From VRUE01 sp963699225 (lineage in GTDB: Bacteria > Actinomycetota > Thermoleophilia > Solirubrobacterales > 70-9), in the NCBI GenBank assembly GCA_963699225.1, contig OY969423.1:1488001-1552000 (forward strand): a stretch of 64,000 nt of DNA, in the 5' to 3' direction. Below are positions 36,580-44,382 of the stretch, one piece after another. Position numbers and translations under genes: made by a program. The number at the start of each line of letters is the position of its first letter. Within the stretch, counting starts at the first letter, position 1. The notes under the pieces were generated by a model. It was not told the DNA's origin, ran no database searches, and saw nothing but the letters and a program-made list of their open reading frames with translations.

Positions 36580-37734
36580 GTGGTCCTAAAGGCGAGCGCC
36601 CTGAAAACCGATGGATTCCCCATCGTGGAGCCGAGCACGACAGAAATGCCGATGCTGCTGCCCGCCAGCGGGGGCGCGGGTCGCGACGAACGCCTCGTCG
36701 TCGCCAGCCGCATCTCCTCCCTGCTCGCCCGCGCGCACAGCGTCGCCGACGTCGCTGCGATCGCCGTGCGCGAGCTGCACGAGTCCTTCGACTACTACCT
36801 CGCGGTAGTCCAGCGCCTCGACGGCGACGGCTCGCTGCGCGTCGTTGCCGGCGCCGGGCCGCTGGCCGATGAGGTCGACGACTTCCTCGCCCTCGAGCAA
36901 CCGGTCGAGATCGGCGTCAACGGGCGCGTCGCCCGCAGCGGCGAACCGGCAATGGTCAACGACACCCGGCTCGATTCCGACTACCTGCACCGCAACCCCC
37001 GCACCGACCCCGGCTCTGAGCTCTCACTGCCGATTCGGGTCGCTGGCACGGTCTGGGGTGTGCTCAACCTCGAGCAGGAGGAACCGGGTGCTTTTGCCGA
37101 CGAGGACCTGCTCCTCGGCCACATCGTCGCCGGCCAACTCGGCTCGGCGATCTACCGCTGCCAGCTCGTCGATGAGCTCGAGGGCGCCTTCCTGACCACG
37201 CTCGGCGTGCTCGCCGACGCGGTCGAGCTGCAGGACGCCTACACCGCCGACCACGCCAACGAGGTCGCCGATCTCGCCGTGGCGGTCGGCAAGCGCATGG
37301 GCATCGCCGGTCCGGAGCTCGACCGGCTGCGCTACGGAGCGCTGCTGCACGACGTCGGCAAGATCGGCGTGCCGGGAGAGCTGTTGCGCAAGGCTGGCCC
37401 ACTCAGCGCCGCGGAGCGGGAGAAGATGGACGCCCACACCGCGATCGGCGCTCGCATGCTCGAGCGCATCCCCTTCCTTGCCCCGGTCGCGCCGCTGGTC
37501 CGCTCGGCGCACGAGCGGGTCGACGGTGGGGGCTATCCCGATGGGCTCGCCGGCGACCAGATTCCCCGCGGGGCGATGATCATCGCCACCTGCGACGCCT
37601 ACCACGCGATGACCTCGGACCGCTCCTACCGGCAGGCGATGCCAAAGCAGGCCGCGATTCGCGAGCTCGAAGCCAGTGCCGGCACCCAGTTCGACGCGGG
37701 CGTGGTCGCGGCGTTGGTCGCGGAGCTCAGCTAG
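36580..37734 (+). CDS. GAF-HD-GYP domain protein (putative c-di-GMP phosphodiesterase)
   Basis: 384 residues from GTG 36580 (TGAGGA upstream); ATG at 36646 or nearby is also possible since the first ~25 residues are unconserved. A GAF sensor domain spans about 38-195 (ISSLLARAHSVADVAAIAV ... LPIRVAGTVWGVLNLEQ). The HD-GYP domain follows: H225 in TADHANEVADLA, HD at 257-258 in LLHDVGKIGVP, then SAHERVDGGGYPDGLAGDQIPRGA with the GYP triplet, and ATCDAYHAMTSDRSYR. These residues bind the di- or tri-metal centre that hydrolyses c-di-GMP. No membrane segment or DNA-binding part is present. The GAF ligand is unknown. Confidence 0.9.
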   Translation: MVLKASALKTDGFPIVEPSTTEMPMLLPASGGAGRDERLVVASRISSLLARAHSVADVAAIAVRELHESFDYYLAVVQRLDGDGSLRVVAGAGPLADEVDDFLALEQPVEIGVNGRVARSGEPAMVNDTRLDSDYLHRNPRTDPGSELSLPIRVAGTVWGVLNLEQEEPGAFADEDLLLGHIVAGQLGSAIYRCQLVDELEGAFLTTLGVLADAVELQDAYTADHANEVADLAVAVGKRMGIAGPELDRLRYGALLHDVGKIGVPGELLRKAGPLSAAEREKMDAHTAIGARMLERIPFLAPVAPLVRSAHERVDGGGYPDGLAGDQIPRGAMIIATCDAYHAMTSDRSYRQAMPKQAAIRELEASAGTQFDAGVVAALVAELS

Positions 37735-37743
37735 AGAGCGGCG

Positions 37744-37983
37744 CTACTCGCCGCCAGCGCCGCCGAGGTTGCCGAGCATCGCGTGCTCGGCCATGCGGAT
37801 CAGGCCAAGTGCCATGTGCGGCCGCATGTCGCTGGTCCGCACCCGCACGTGCGAGCCATGCGGACCGATCACCTCGACGATCGTGCAAACGTCGCCGATC
37901 TGGCAGTCCTCGCCGTAGTCGGCTTCCAGTGCCTCCATCTGGGCGGTGACGACCTGGCCCATCTTGCTCTGATCAATCGGCAT
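37744..37983 (-). CDS. Small conserved-looking soluble protein, unknown
   Basis: 79 residues. The sequence (GQVVTAQMEALEADYGEDCQIGDVCTIVEVIGPHGSHVRVRTSDMRPHMALGLIRMAEHAM) has an N-terminal helix, then alternating strands with two Cys and a VRVRTSD strand, and a Gly-rich end. No signal peptide, membrane helix or known motif is visible. It is convergent with the GAF/HD-GYP gene (9 bp between stops) and divergent from the padR operon. Codon use matches neighbours, so it is likely a real gene. Confidence 0.65.
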   Translation of the reverse strand: MPIDQSKMGQVVTAQMEALEADYGEDCQIGDVCTIVEVIGPHGSHVRVRTSDMRPHMALGLIRMAEHAMLGNLGGAGGE

Positions 37984-38055
37984 GGTCTAGGAGACTACAG
38001 ACGCGCCCCCACGCAGCTTCGTCTGAGGGAAGCGTGACGGCAATCACTTATATAG

Positions 38056-38074
38056 ATATATCGGCGCGATATAT
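38056..38074. promoter_or_regulatory. PadR operator palindrome
   Basis: ATATATCG-GCG-CGATATAT, a perfect 8+3+8 inverted repeat, lies 8 bp before the padR GTG in an otherwise very GC-rich region. PadR-family repressors bind AT-rich dyads of this form, so it is most likely the autoregulatory operator of the padR-MMPL-thioesterase operon. Confidence 0.8.
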
Positions 38075-38081
38075 TTGCGCC

Positions 38082-38630
38082 GTGGAGCTCACTCCCACCG
38101 CCTACGTCATCCTCGGCATGGTCAGCCGCGAGGCACGCTCGGGCTACGAGATCAAGGCCGCGGTCGACAACTCCACCCGCTTCTTCTGGGCGGCCAGCTA
38201 CGGGCAGATCTATCCGGAGCTGAAACGACTCTCCAAAGCCGGCCTGGTTGAGGGGGTCGACGCTTCGCGGGGGGAGCGCAAGCGCACTGTGTACGCGATT
38301 ACGGACGCGGGCATGGCGGCGCTGACGAACTGGCTGCGCCAGCCGCCGCAGACCTCCGAGATGCGTGAAGAAGGCCTGCTCAAGCTCTTCTTCGCCGACG
38401 TTCTGCCCCGCGAGGACGCGCTGGCGACCCTGCGAGCGATGCGCGAGCGGCGCCAGGAGCTGGCGGCGCGGCTGCGCGGCATGGAACCGATGACTTTGGA
38501 GAAGGACCCCTTCTCGCTGATGGTGCTGCAGGGGGGAATCGAGTTCAACGAGTGGTTCGCCGACTGGTGCGAGCGGATGGAGCAGCGCCTCCTCGCCGCC
38601 CCCGGTCCGAAAGGAGCAACTGATGTTTGA
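38082..38630 (+). CDS. PadR-family transcriptional regulator
   Basis: 182 residues from a GTG at 38082, chosen because ELTPTAYVILGMV is the standard PadR opening and the operator lies just upstream. The winged helix covers residues 4-90 (SGYEIKAAVDNSTRFFWAASYGQIYPELKRLSKAGLVE, then KRTVYAITDAGMAAL). A C-terminal helical dimer region of about 90 residues (PREDALATLRAMRERRQEL) makes it a PadR-s1-like long form with the PF10400-type C-terminal domain. It overlaps the MMPL start by 8 bp, so it should control that exporter and itself through 38056-38074. The inducing ligand is unknown. Confidence 0.92.
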   Translation: MELTPTAYVILGMVSREARSGYEIKAAVDNSTRFFWAASYGQIYPELKRLSKAGLVEGVDASRGERKRTVYAITDAGMAALTNWLRQPPQTSEMREEGLLKLFFADVLPREDALATLRAMRERRQELAARLRGMEPMTLEKDPFSLMVLQGGIEFNEWFADWCERMEQRLLAAPGPKGATDV

Positions 38631-40767
38631 CGCCCTCGCCCGCCTCGCCGACGGCAAGGCCCGCCGGATCGGCCTCTTCGCGATCGTCTTCTTCGTCCTC
38701 GCCGCGGCGATCGGCGGCGGCGTCGCCAGCCGCCTCGACCCCTACGGCGCCGATGACCCGTCGACCGAGACGGTCGAATCGCGCGAACGCCTGCACGACG
38801 CCGGGCTGAAGATCCCGGCCGTGCTGGCGATCTTCAAGAACGCGCCGGTCGGCGCGGCGGGGACCCGGGCCCGGGTCGAGGCGGTGGAGGCAGGCCTGCG
38901 CCGCCGCCCCGACGTCGCGACCGTCACCGGCTACTACGACACCCACTCCCCCGTCTTCGTCTCGAAAGATGGCCGCTCGACCTACTTCGCCGTCACGCTG
39001 AAGACCTTCGACGACAAGCAGTGGCAAGAAACCGGCGCCGACATCGCCGACCAGCTCTCAGCTCACCCCGGGATCGTCGTCGGCGGCGCCGCGGTCGCCC
39101 AGGAGCAGGTCAACAAGCAGGTTGAGAAGGACCTGCGGATGGCCGAGATGCTCGCTTTCCCGCTGCTCTTCCTGCTCTCCTTTGTCTTCTTCCGCAGCCT
39201 GATCGCCTCGGCGCTGCCGCTGATGATCGGCGGCCTGGCGATCGTCGGCACCTTCCTGATCCTGCGCGTCGCCAGCGAGTTCGGCTCGATCTCGATCTTC
39301 GCCCTCAACCTGACCACGGCGCTGGGACTGGGGCTGGCGATCGACTACAGCCTCTTCATCGTCTCCCGCTACCGCGAGGAGATCGCCAAGGACGGGCCGG
39401 GGCTGGCGGCAATGCGGCGCGTGCTGGCCACCGCCGGGCGCACGGTCTTCTTCTCCTCGCTGACCGTCGCCGCGGCGCTCGCCTCGCTGCTCGTCTTCCC
39501 CCAGCGCTTCCTTTACTCAATGGGCCTCGGCGGCGCCCTCGTCACGCTCTTCGCGGCGCTGATCTCGCTGACCGTGCTGCCGGCGGTCCTGACCCTGCTC
39601 GGCACCCGGGTCAACGCGCTGGCGCCGCGCTTCCTGCAGCGCCGCGCCGAGGCCGACACGCGGCCCGATGAGAGCGGCTTCTGGTACCGCCTCTCGCGCT
39701 TCGTCATGCGCCGCCCGGTGCCGGTGGCGACGCTCAGCGCGGCGCTTTTGATCGTCATGGGCATCCCCTTCTTCAACATCAAGTTCGACACCGTCGACCC
39801 CACCGTGCTGCCGAGCTCGGCCAGCGCCCGCCAGGCCTACGACGCGGTCAGCAGCGAATTCCCGCCCTACCGCGAAACGCCGATCTGGGTCGACGTCGAA
39901 GGTGGCGGGCCGAGGGCAGCCACGCAGTTCGCCGCCCAGGTGCGCCGGGTACCGGGCGTCGCCGAAGTCAACCCGCCGCTGCGGCTCAAGGGGGACGTGA
40001 CCGCGCTGCAGGTCGTCTCCGGCCACCCCTTCGTCTCCGAGGCCAGCCAGACGACTGTGAATCGGATTCGCGACCTGCGGCCACCGCCGGGGACGACAGC
40101 GCTGGTCGGCGGCGCCACCGCCGACTTCATCGACCTGCAGTCGAGCCTCGCCAGCCACCTGCCGATCGTGCTCGCGATCATCATCATTGCGACGCTGACG
40201 ATCCTCTTCCTGATGACCGGCTCGGTGATCCTGCCGATCAAGTCGCTGCTGATGAACTTCCTCAACCTCAGCGCCGTCTTCGGCCTCTTGGTGCTGATCT
40301 TCCAGGACGGCCGCTTCGAGGGCTTCCTCAACTACACGAGCCCGGGCGCGATCGAGCAGACGATGCCGATCCTGCTCTTCGCCGTCGCTTTCGGCCTCTC
40401 CACCGATTACGCCGTCTTCCTGCTCTCGCGAATCAAGGAGGCCCGCGACAACGGCGCCTCGGACTCCGAGTGCGTCGCGATCGGGCTCGAGCGCACCGGG
40501 CGCATCGTCACCGCCGCGGCGCTGCTCTTCGCGGTCGCGATGGGGGCGTTCGCCACCTCGCAGATCATCTTCATCAAGGAGAACGGGGTCGGCACCGCCC
40601 TCGCCGTCCTGATCGACGCCAGCATCATCCGCGCCCTGCTGGTTCCCTCGCTGATGGAGCTGCTCGGCAAATGGAACTGGTGGGCACCGAAACCGCTGCG
40701 CCGCTTGCACGAACGGTTCGGGATCAGCGAGTCCGGGCTGAGCGAGCCGGAGCCGGGGAAGGCCTGA
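38623..40767 (+). CDS. MMPL/RND-family transporter under PadR control
   Basis: 714 residues; the ATG lies inside the end of padR with AAAGGAGC before it. Two halves repeat helix-loop-helix-bundle architecture. The first bundle has LGLGLAIDYSLFIVSRYREEIAKDGPG and the second FAVAFGLSTDYAVFLLSRIKEARDNGASDSECVAIGL, with the Asp-Tyr relay of MMPL proteins. It exports lipids or hydrophobic drugs, driven by protons. It differs clearly from the MMPL at 11924, so the two are not a recent duplication. The following thioesterase gene is 5 bp away. Confidence 0.92.
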   Translation: MFDALARLADGKARRIGLFAIVFFVLAAAIGGGVASRLDPYGADDPSTETVESRERLHDAGLKIPAVLAIFKNAPVGAAGTRARVEAVEAGLRRRPDVATVTGYYDTHSPVFVSKDGRSTYFAVTLKTFDDKQWQETGADIADQLSAHPGIVVGGAAVAQEQVNKQVEKDLRMAEMLAFPLLFLLSFVFFRSLIASALPLMIGGLAIVGTFLILRVASEFGSISIFALNLTTALGLGLAIDYSLFIVSRYREEIAKDGPGLAAMRRVLATAGRTVFFSSLTVAAALASLLVFPQRFLYSMGLGGALVTLFAALISLTVLPAVLTLLGTRVNALAPRFLQRRAEADTRPDESGFWYRLSRFVMRRPVPVATLSAALLIVMGIPFFNIKFDTVDPTVLPSSASARQAYDAVSSEFPPYRETPIWVDVEGGGPRAATQFAAQVRRVPGVAEVNPPLRLKGDVTALQVVSGHPFVSEASQTTVNRIRDLRPPPGTTALVGGATADFIDLQSSLASHLPIVLAIIIIATLTILFLMTGSVILPIKSLLMNFLNLSAVFGLLVLIFQDGRFEGFLNYTSPGAIEQTMPILLFAVAFGLSTDYAVFLLSRIKEARDNGASDSECVAIGLERTGRIVTAAALLFAVAMGAFATSQIIFIKENGVGTALAVLIDASIIRALLVPSLMELLGKWNWWAPKPLRRLHERFGISESGLSEPEPGKA

Positions 40768-40772
40768 GCCTG

Positions 40773-41606
40773 ATGTTTGAGCCGATCGAGGAGGATGCGC
40801 GGGTCGCCGTGCACCCATTCGACCTCGACACCGCAGTGCAGGATCTCGGCGACGGCCGCTTCGCCGCCGAGATGAGCGAGCGCTGGTGGGTCGATCGCGG
40901 GCCCAACGGCGGTTACGTAGCCGCGGTCATCCTGCGAGCAATCCAGGCAGCAGCGACGCTCGAGCGCGCGCCGCGCTCGCTCACGGTCCAGTTCCCCCGC
41001 GCGCCGCTTGCGGGGCCGGTGGAGATCACGGTTAGGACGGAGCGCGAGGGCCGTACCGTCACCTTCCTCTCGGCGCGGATGGAGCAGCAGGGAAAGCTGC
41101 AGGCAACGGCCTTGGCGGTGCTTGCCGACGACCTTGATGTGAGCGGTTTCACGGAGTTGAAAATGCCCGATGTCGAGCCCCCGGCCGAGCTCTACTCGCC
41201 TGACCCCCAGCGGGTCGCCGGTATGCCGACGATGTTCCAGAACTACAGCGTGCGGTCGGCGCTGGGCGATGAGGCCTTCTCCGGCGGCGCCCCATACAGC
41301 GGCCTCTGGATCCGCGCCCGCGAGCCCCGCCTGCTCGACGCGCCACTTGCCGCGGCGATTCTCGACGCCTGGTTCCCCGCGCCGTTCATCCGACTCGAGC
41401 GGCCGGTGCCGGCGCCGACGATCGATTACACAGTGCACTTCCGCGCACCACTGCCCGAGCCCGGCGCCTCCGCCGAGGATCCCTACCTGGCTACCTTCCG
41501 CTCGGGCCTCGCCCGCGGGGGCTTCTTCGAGGAAGACGGAGAGCTTTGGAGCCGGGACGGGAGCTTGCTGGCACAGTCGCGTCAGCTGGCGCTTCTTCTG
41601 AGTTGA
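40773..41606 (+). CDS. Acyl-CoA thioesterase, TesB-like double hot-dog
   Basis: 277 residues from ATG 40773, 5 bp after the MMPL stop. Two hot-dog halves: the first has RWWVDRGPNGGYVAAVILRAIQAA and LTVQFPRAPLAGPVEITVRTEREGRTVTFLSARMEQQGKLQATALAVL; the second has IRLERPVPAPTIDYTVHFRAPLP and ends ELWSRDGSLLAQSRQLALLL, the canonical TesB/PaaI-like C-terminus. It should cleave an acyl-CoA to free acid and CoA. Co-transcription with an MMPL exporter suggests the two act on the same lipid or acyl substrate. The final 116 bp overlap the convergent phosphoesterase-like gene. Confidence 0.88.
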   Translation: MFEPIEEDARVAVHPFDLDTAVQDLGDGRFAAEMSERWWVDRGPNGGYVAAVILRAIQAAATLERAPRSLTVQFPRAPLAGPVEITVRTEREGRTVTFLSARMEQQGKLQATALAVLADDLDVSGFTELKMPDVEPPAELYSPDPQRVAGMPTMFQNYSVRSALGDEAFSGGAPYSGLWIRAREPRLLDAPLAAAILDAWFPAPFIRLERPVPAPTIDYTVHFRAPLPEPGASAEDPYLATFRSGLARGGFFEEDGELWSRDGSLLAQSRQLALLLS

Positions 41607-43212
41607 AGACCGTGCTGTCGAAGGCGGTCAGCACCGGCTCGGCGGCGTAACCGGGCGGCGGCGTTACTTCGAGCAGTTCGCCGATGCTGAGCAGGAAGGA
41701 GAAGTGGTTGTAGTAACCGGTTTCGTTGACGCTGCCGGGAGCGACGAAGGGTGAGAGCAACAGCATTCCAACTCGGCCTCCGCCACCGCTTTCTTTGACC
41801 GGGCCGCTGCTCACTGGCGGGGCCGCTTCGGGGGCGGGAAGGTTGGGGTATTCGGGAGTTCCACAGCAGGCGCTGGTATCGGGTTCGGGCAAGTCCTGGC
41901 GCGCTTGGGCCGAGGTGATCGCGATCAGGCCTGACGTTTTGTATGCGGGAGAGGCTTCGATTTCGGCGATCACCGTTTCGAGCCAGGGCTGAGCCGCGGC
42001 CAGCCCGGCGGGGGCGCCGGGTTCGCAGGGCGTTTCGCCGCCGTCATGGCAAGCGTCGGGGACGATGTAGGAGAAGGAGGGGGTCTTGGTTTCCTTCTTC
42101 AAGTCGACGCTGAGCTGTTCGAGGCCGATGTCGCGTTCGGCGCATTCGGGGCTGTCGATGATCGAGTGGAAGTAGACGAAGGGGTTGCGCCAGGTCTCGT
42201 AGGGATCGGCTGGCCGCGGTGCCTGCGCCGGGTCGGTTTCGCCGATGCCGGAATGCCGGCAGGTGGTGGGCTCTCCTGCCTGGCCGTTGCCGATTCCACC
42301 GATGTAGGCCTTCCAGGTCTTTTTCGCCGTCAGCAGCTGGCCCGGCAGCGTTTCGGCTTCGGCGGGATAGACACAGCCTTCGCCTTCCGCCTGGCCCGTC
42401 GTCACATTGAGGGTCGGGGTGGCGAAGTCCTTGTATTCGGGGCAGTTAGCCGCGGTGGCAGGATTCGGACCCTGGCCGCTGATCAGGGCGATCTCGTTGG
42501 CCAGATCGCCCGTCGTCACCGCGTAGTAGTTGGAGAGCAGCTCGCCTTTTTCCGGCAGCGTTTTTGACATGTAGGTCGCGGTCGAGCTCGGGCCGTAGGT
42601 TTCTTCGAAGCCGTGGTCGGCGAGCACGATCACGAAGACGTGCTGGACGGGGGGCAGGCCGGCTTCTTCCGGTAGGTCGGGAGGAAGTTTTTTCTTCGGC
42701 GGCGCGGCGGCCGGTTCTTCGGGCGTTTCGGCCGCGGGGGGAACTTCGACGGCGGCCGGTGGCGCTTCGGCGACGACAATCGGTTCAGTCGCTTCCGCTG
42801 CCGGTTCCGAGACGGGTTCCGCGGGCGGTGGCGGTTTGGCTTCGCTGTAGAGGACGATCGGGGCGATGCCGGCGCTCTGTGCGGCAGGACCGGTCAAGCC
42901 GCCGAGCAGGACGCCAAAGCCCAGCACGGTTAGTACCGCGATCGCGGCGCTGCGCGGCGCCGGCATGTAGCGCTCCTGGGACGCCTTCCCTCCCCCGTCC
43001 TGCTGAGGAGGAGCCGCTACGGCAGCCTCAGCAGGCTTGTCCGTGGCCGCCGGCTCGACTATCGAGAGCCACTTGGCGACGGCAGCCGGGATCGCTCCGC
43101 GCCGCTCGCCACAGGCGAGGCAGTAACGCTGGTCCGCCGCCAAGCGGGCGCCGCAGCTGTTGCAGCAGCCGGAACCAAGCTTGCGGCCACCGTCATCGGC
43201 CGAGATTGCCAC
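41491..43212 (-). CDS. Membrane-tethered phosphoesterase-like (PF04185) protein with cytoplasmic zinc ribbon; catalytic residues altered
   Basis: 573 residues from GTG 43212 (a TTG at 43254 adds 14 residues). A zinc ribbon CCNSCGARLAADQRYCLACG is followed by one membrane helix (AAIAVLTVLGFGVLLGGLTG), a long Pro/Glu/Ala linker, then an extracellular phosphoesterase-fold domain from VQHVFVIVLADHGFEETYG. PF04185 acid phosphatases have ENxxY-type metal residues, a Ser/Thr nucleophile before PNY and WDE. Here these read AD, TTGDLANE and SAQ. PDACHDGG and YNHFSFLLSIGELL are kept. It is therefore probably a pseudoenzyme that binds but does not hydrolyse. The last 38 residues overlap the thioesterase antisense and look non-native (basic, Pro/Arg-rich). 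Confidence 0.82.
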   Translation of the reverse strand: MAISADDGGRKLGSGCCNSCGARLAADQRYCLACGERRGAIPAAVAKWLSIVEPAATDKPAEAAVAAPPQQDGGGKASQERYMPAPRSAAIAVLTVLGFGVLLGGLTGPAAQSAGIAPIVLYSEAKPPPPAEPVSEPAAEATEPIVVAEAPPAAVEVPPAAETPEEPAAAPPKKKLPPDLPEEAGLPPVQHVFVIVLADHGFEETYGPSSTATYMSKTLPEKGELLSNYYAVTTGDLANEIALISGQGPNPATAANCPEYKDFATPTLNVTTGQAEGEGCVYPAEAETLPGQLLTAKKTWKAYIGGIGNGQAGEPTTCRHSGIGETDPAQAPRPADPYETWRNPFVYFHSIIDSPECAERDIGLEQLSVDLKKETKTPSFSYIVPDACHDGGETPCEPGAPAGLAAAQPWLETVIAEIEASPAYKTSGLIAITSAQARQDLPEPDTSACCGTPEYPNLPAPEAAPPVSSGPVKESGGGGRVGMLLLSPFVAPGSVNETGYYNHFSFLLSIGELLEVTPPPGYAAEPVLTAFDSTVFNSEEAPADATVPASSRPGSKALRLPRRSPRGRGPSGR

Positions 43213-43264
43213 AACTGAAGTCTCGCTGCGGCATTGCGTGTACTTGTCACGCAAATGTGAACTT

Positions 43265-43310
43265 TGATCACAACCAGAGCCAATTTTTCACAACACCGCA
43301 ACATTTCACC
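43265..43310. promoter_or_regulatory. AT-rich divergent promoter region with TTTCAC repeats
   Basis: Between the divergent phosphoesterase-like and zinc-ribbon genes lie TGATCACAA (43265), AATTTTTCACAAC (43282-43294) and CATTTCACC (43302-43310). The same TGATCACAA word and a TTTTCACA tract also occur upstream of pstS. They may be shared PhoP-type sites; this is inference from similarity only. Confidence 0.35.
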
Positions 43311-43335
43311 GTCCCATCACGAAGACGATGCGACC

Positions 43336-43938
43336 GTGGATCACTCAATGGTCAGCGCGGGGGGCGAGCAATGCCCTTCCTGCGGGATGGCTGTGGCAGC
43401 CGACCAGCGTTACTGCCTGCACTGCGGGCAGCGCTGTGGCGAGCCCCGCCTGCCCTTCATGAACGCCGTCACCTTCATGGACGCGATGCGAGCGCCCTCC
43501 GAGGCGGTGGCCGGTCCCGCACCACAGCCACAACCGCGCCGCCGCCGCATCTCGCCGAACGCGGCCCTGATCGCCGGAGTTGGCACGCTGCTGCTGGCAA
43601 TGGGCGTGGGTGTCCTGATCGGGCACTCCGGCAATCAGTCGGTTGCCACCAACGCTGCGGCGCCACAGGTGATCACGGTGCACGGCGGCGGCGAAGAAAC
43701 GGAAACCGCGGCCACGACCAACAAAGGCAACACGGGCAGCAAGGGCGGCAAGAAGAGCAAGAAGGCCAGCGCCAGCGCCAAGAAGAAGGCTGAAACCGGC
43801 CAGGGCGCGGAAGAAGTGCTGAAGCCCAGCGCTGGGGTGAAGCTGCCGCCGGCGACGGCGGAAGTCGGCAGCAAGTGCGAACAAGGGGCGGCCGGCTGTA
43901 AGGGCGGCGAATTCACAGGAGAATTCTTCGGCGAATGA
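43336..43938 (+). CDS. Zinc-ribbon single-pass membrane protein
   Basis: 200 residues from GTG 43336 (ATG 43348 is an alternative). The N-terminal ribbon CPSCGMAVAADQRYCLHCGQRCG is nearly the same as that of the divergent phosphoesterase-like protein (AADQRYCL-CG in both). Next comes a cytoplasmic basic stretch, one membrane helix (ALIAGVGTLLLAMGVGVLIG), then an extracytoplasmic Lys/Ser/Ala-rich tail with two Cys near the end (SKCEQGAAGCKGGEF). The shared ribbon suggests both proteins bind the same cytoplasmic partner. Its stop overlaps the next gene's start (ATGA). Confidence 0.75.
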   Translation: MDHSMVSAGGEQCPSCGMAVAADQRYCLHCGQRCGEPRLPFMNAVTFMDAMRAPSEAVAGPAPQPQPRRRRISPNAALIAGVGTLLLAMGVGVLIGHSGNQSVATNAAAPQVITVHGGGEETETAATTNKGNTGSKGGKKSKKASASAKKKAETGQGAEEVLKPSAGVKLPPATAEVGSKCEQGAAGCKGGEFTGEFFGE

Positions 43939-44351
43939 AACTTCCAGGCAAGCTCACCCGCAAGCGCCAGAACGGCAGCGCTCCGGCTCGGAGCGGCTCG
44001 CCGACAGCCCCGGCGACGACCGAGCACGAGCTGACCGTCGACCTCGAACGGCGGCGCGACCAGCTCGTCGCCCGCGTCGCCGAGCTGCAGTGGGACCTCG
44101 GCGGGCTGGTCTACGAAATGGCGGTGCGCAACCAGATCGAGGTCGAGGTGCTGGTTAAACGCGCCGTCGCCCTGCAGGATGCCGACGCCGAGCTGAGCGA
44201 GATCGAGCGGATCGTGCGCATGGAGCAGACCGGCACCGCCGGCTCCTGCACCGCCTGCGGCGCCCCCCACAGCACCGGCGCCACCTTCTGCTGGCAGTGC
44301 GGGCAGCCGCTGCTCCAGCAGGTCACCAGCGACGCGATCCTGCGTCGCTAG
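43935..44351 (+). CDS. Coiled-coil protein with C-terminal zinc ribbon
   Basis: 138 residues, start overlapping the previous stop by 4 bp. A basic, disordered N-terminus leads into a long helix (TTEHELTVDLERRRDQLVARVAELQWDLGGLV) with heptads, then a second helix (QDADAELSEIERIVRME), and a zinc ribbon CTACGAPHSTGATFCWQCG at the C-terminus. No membrane segment. Being translationally coupled to the zinc-ribbon membrane protein, it is probably its soluble partner. The C-terminus of this gene is 31 bp from the convergent pstB. Confidence 0.75.
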   Translation: MKLPGKLTRKRQNGSAPARSGSPTAPATTEHELTVDLERRRDQLVARVAELQWDLGGLVYEMAVRNQIEVEVLVKRAVALQDADAELSEIERIVRMEQTGTAGSCTACGAPHSTGATFCWQCGQPLLQQVTSDAILRR

Positions 44352-44382
44352 AGGCTCGGCCCCCGGCGGCAGACAAGCAGGC

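Noticed and set aside
36564..36713. Longer aspartate kinase starting at 36713
   Set aside because: The extra 50 residues are unconserved and antisense to the GAF/HD-GYP gene; the family begins at VVMKFGGSS.
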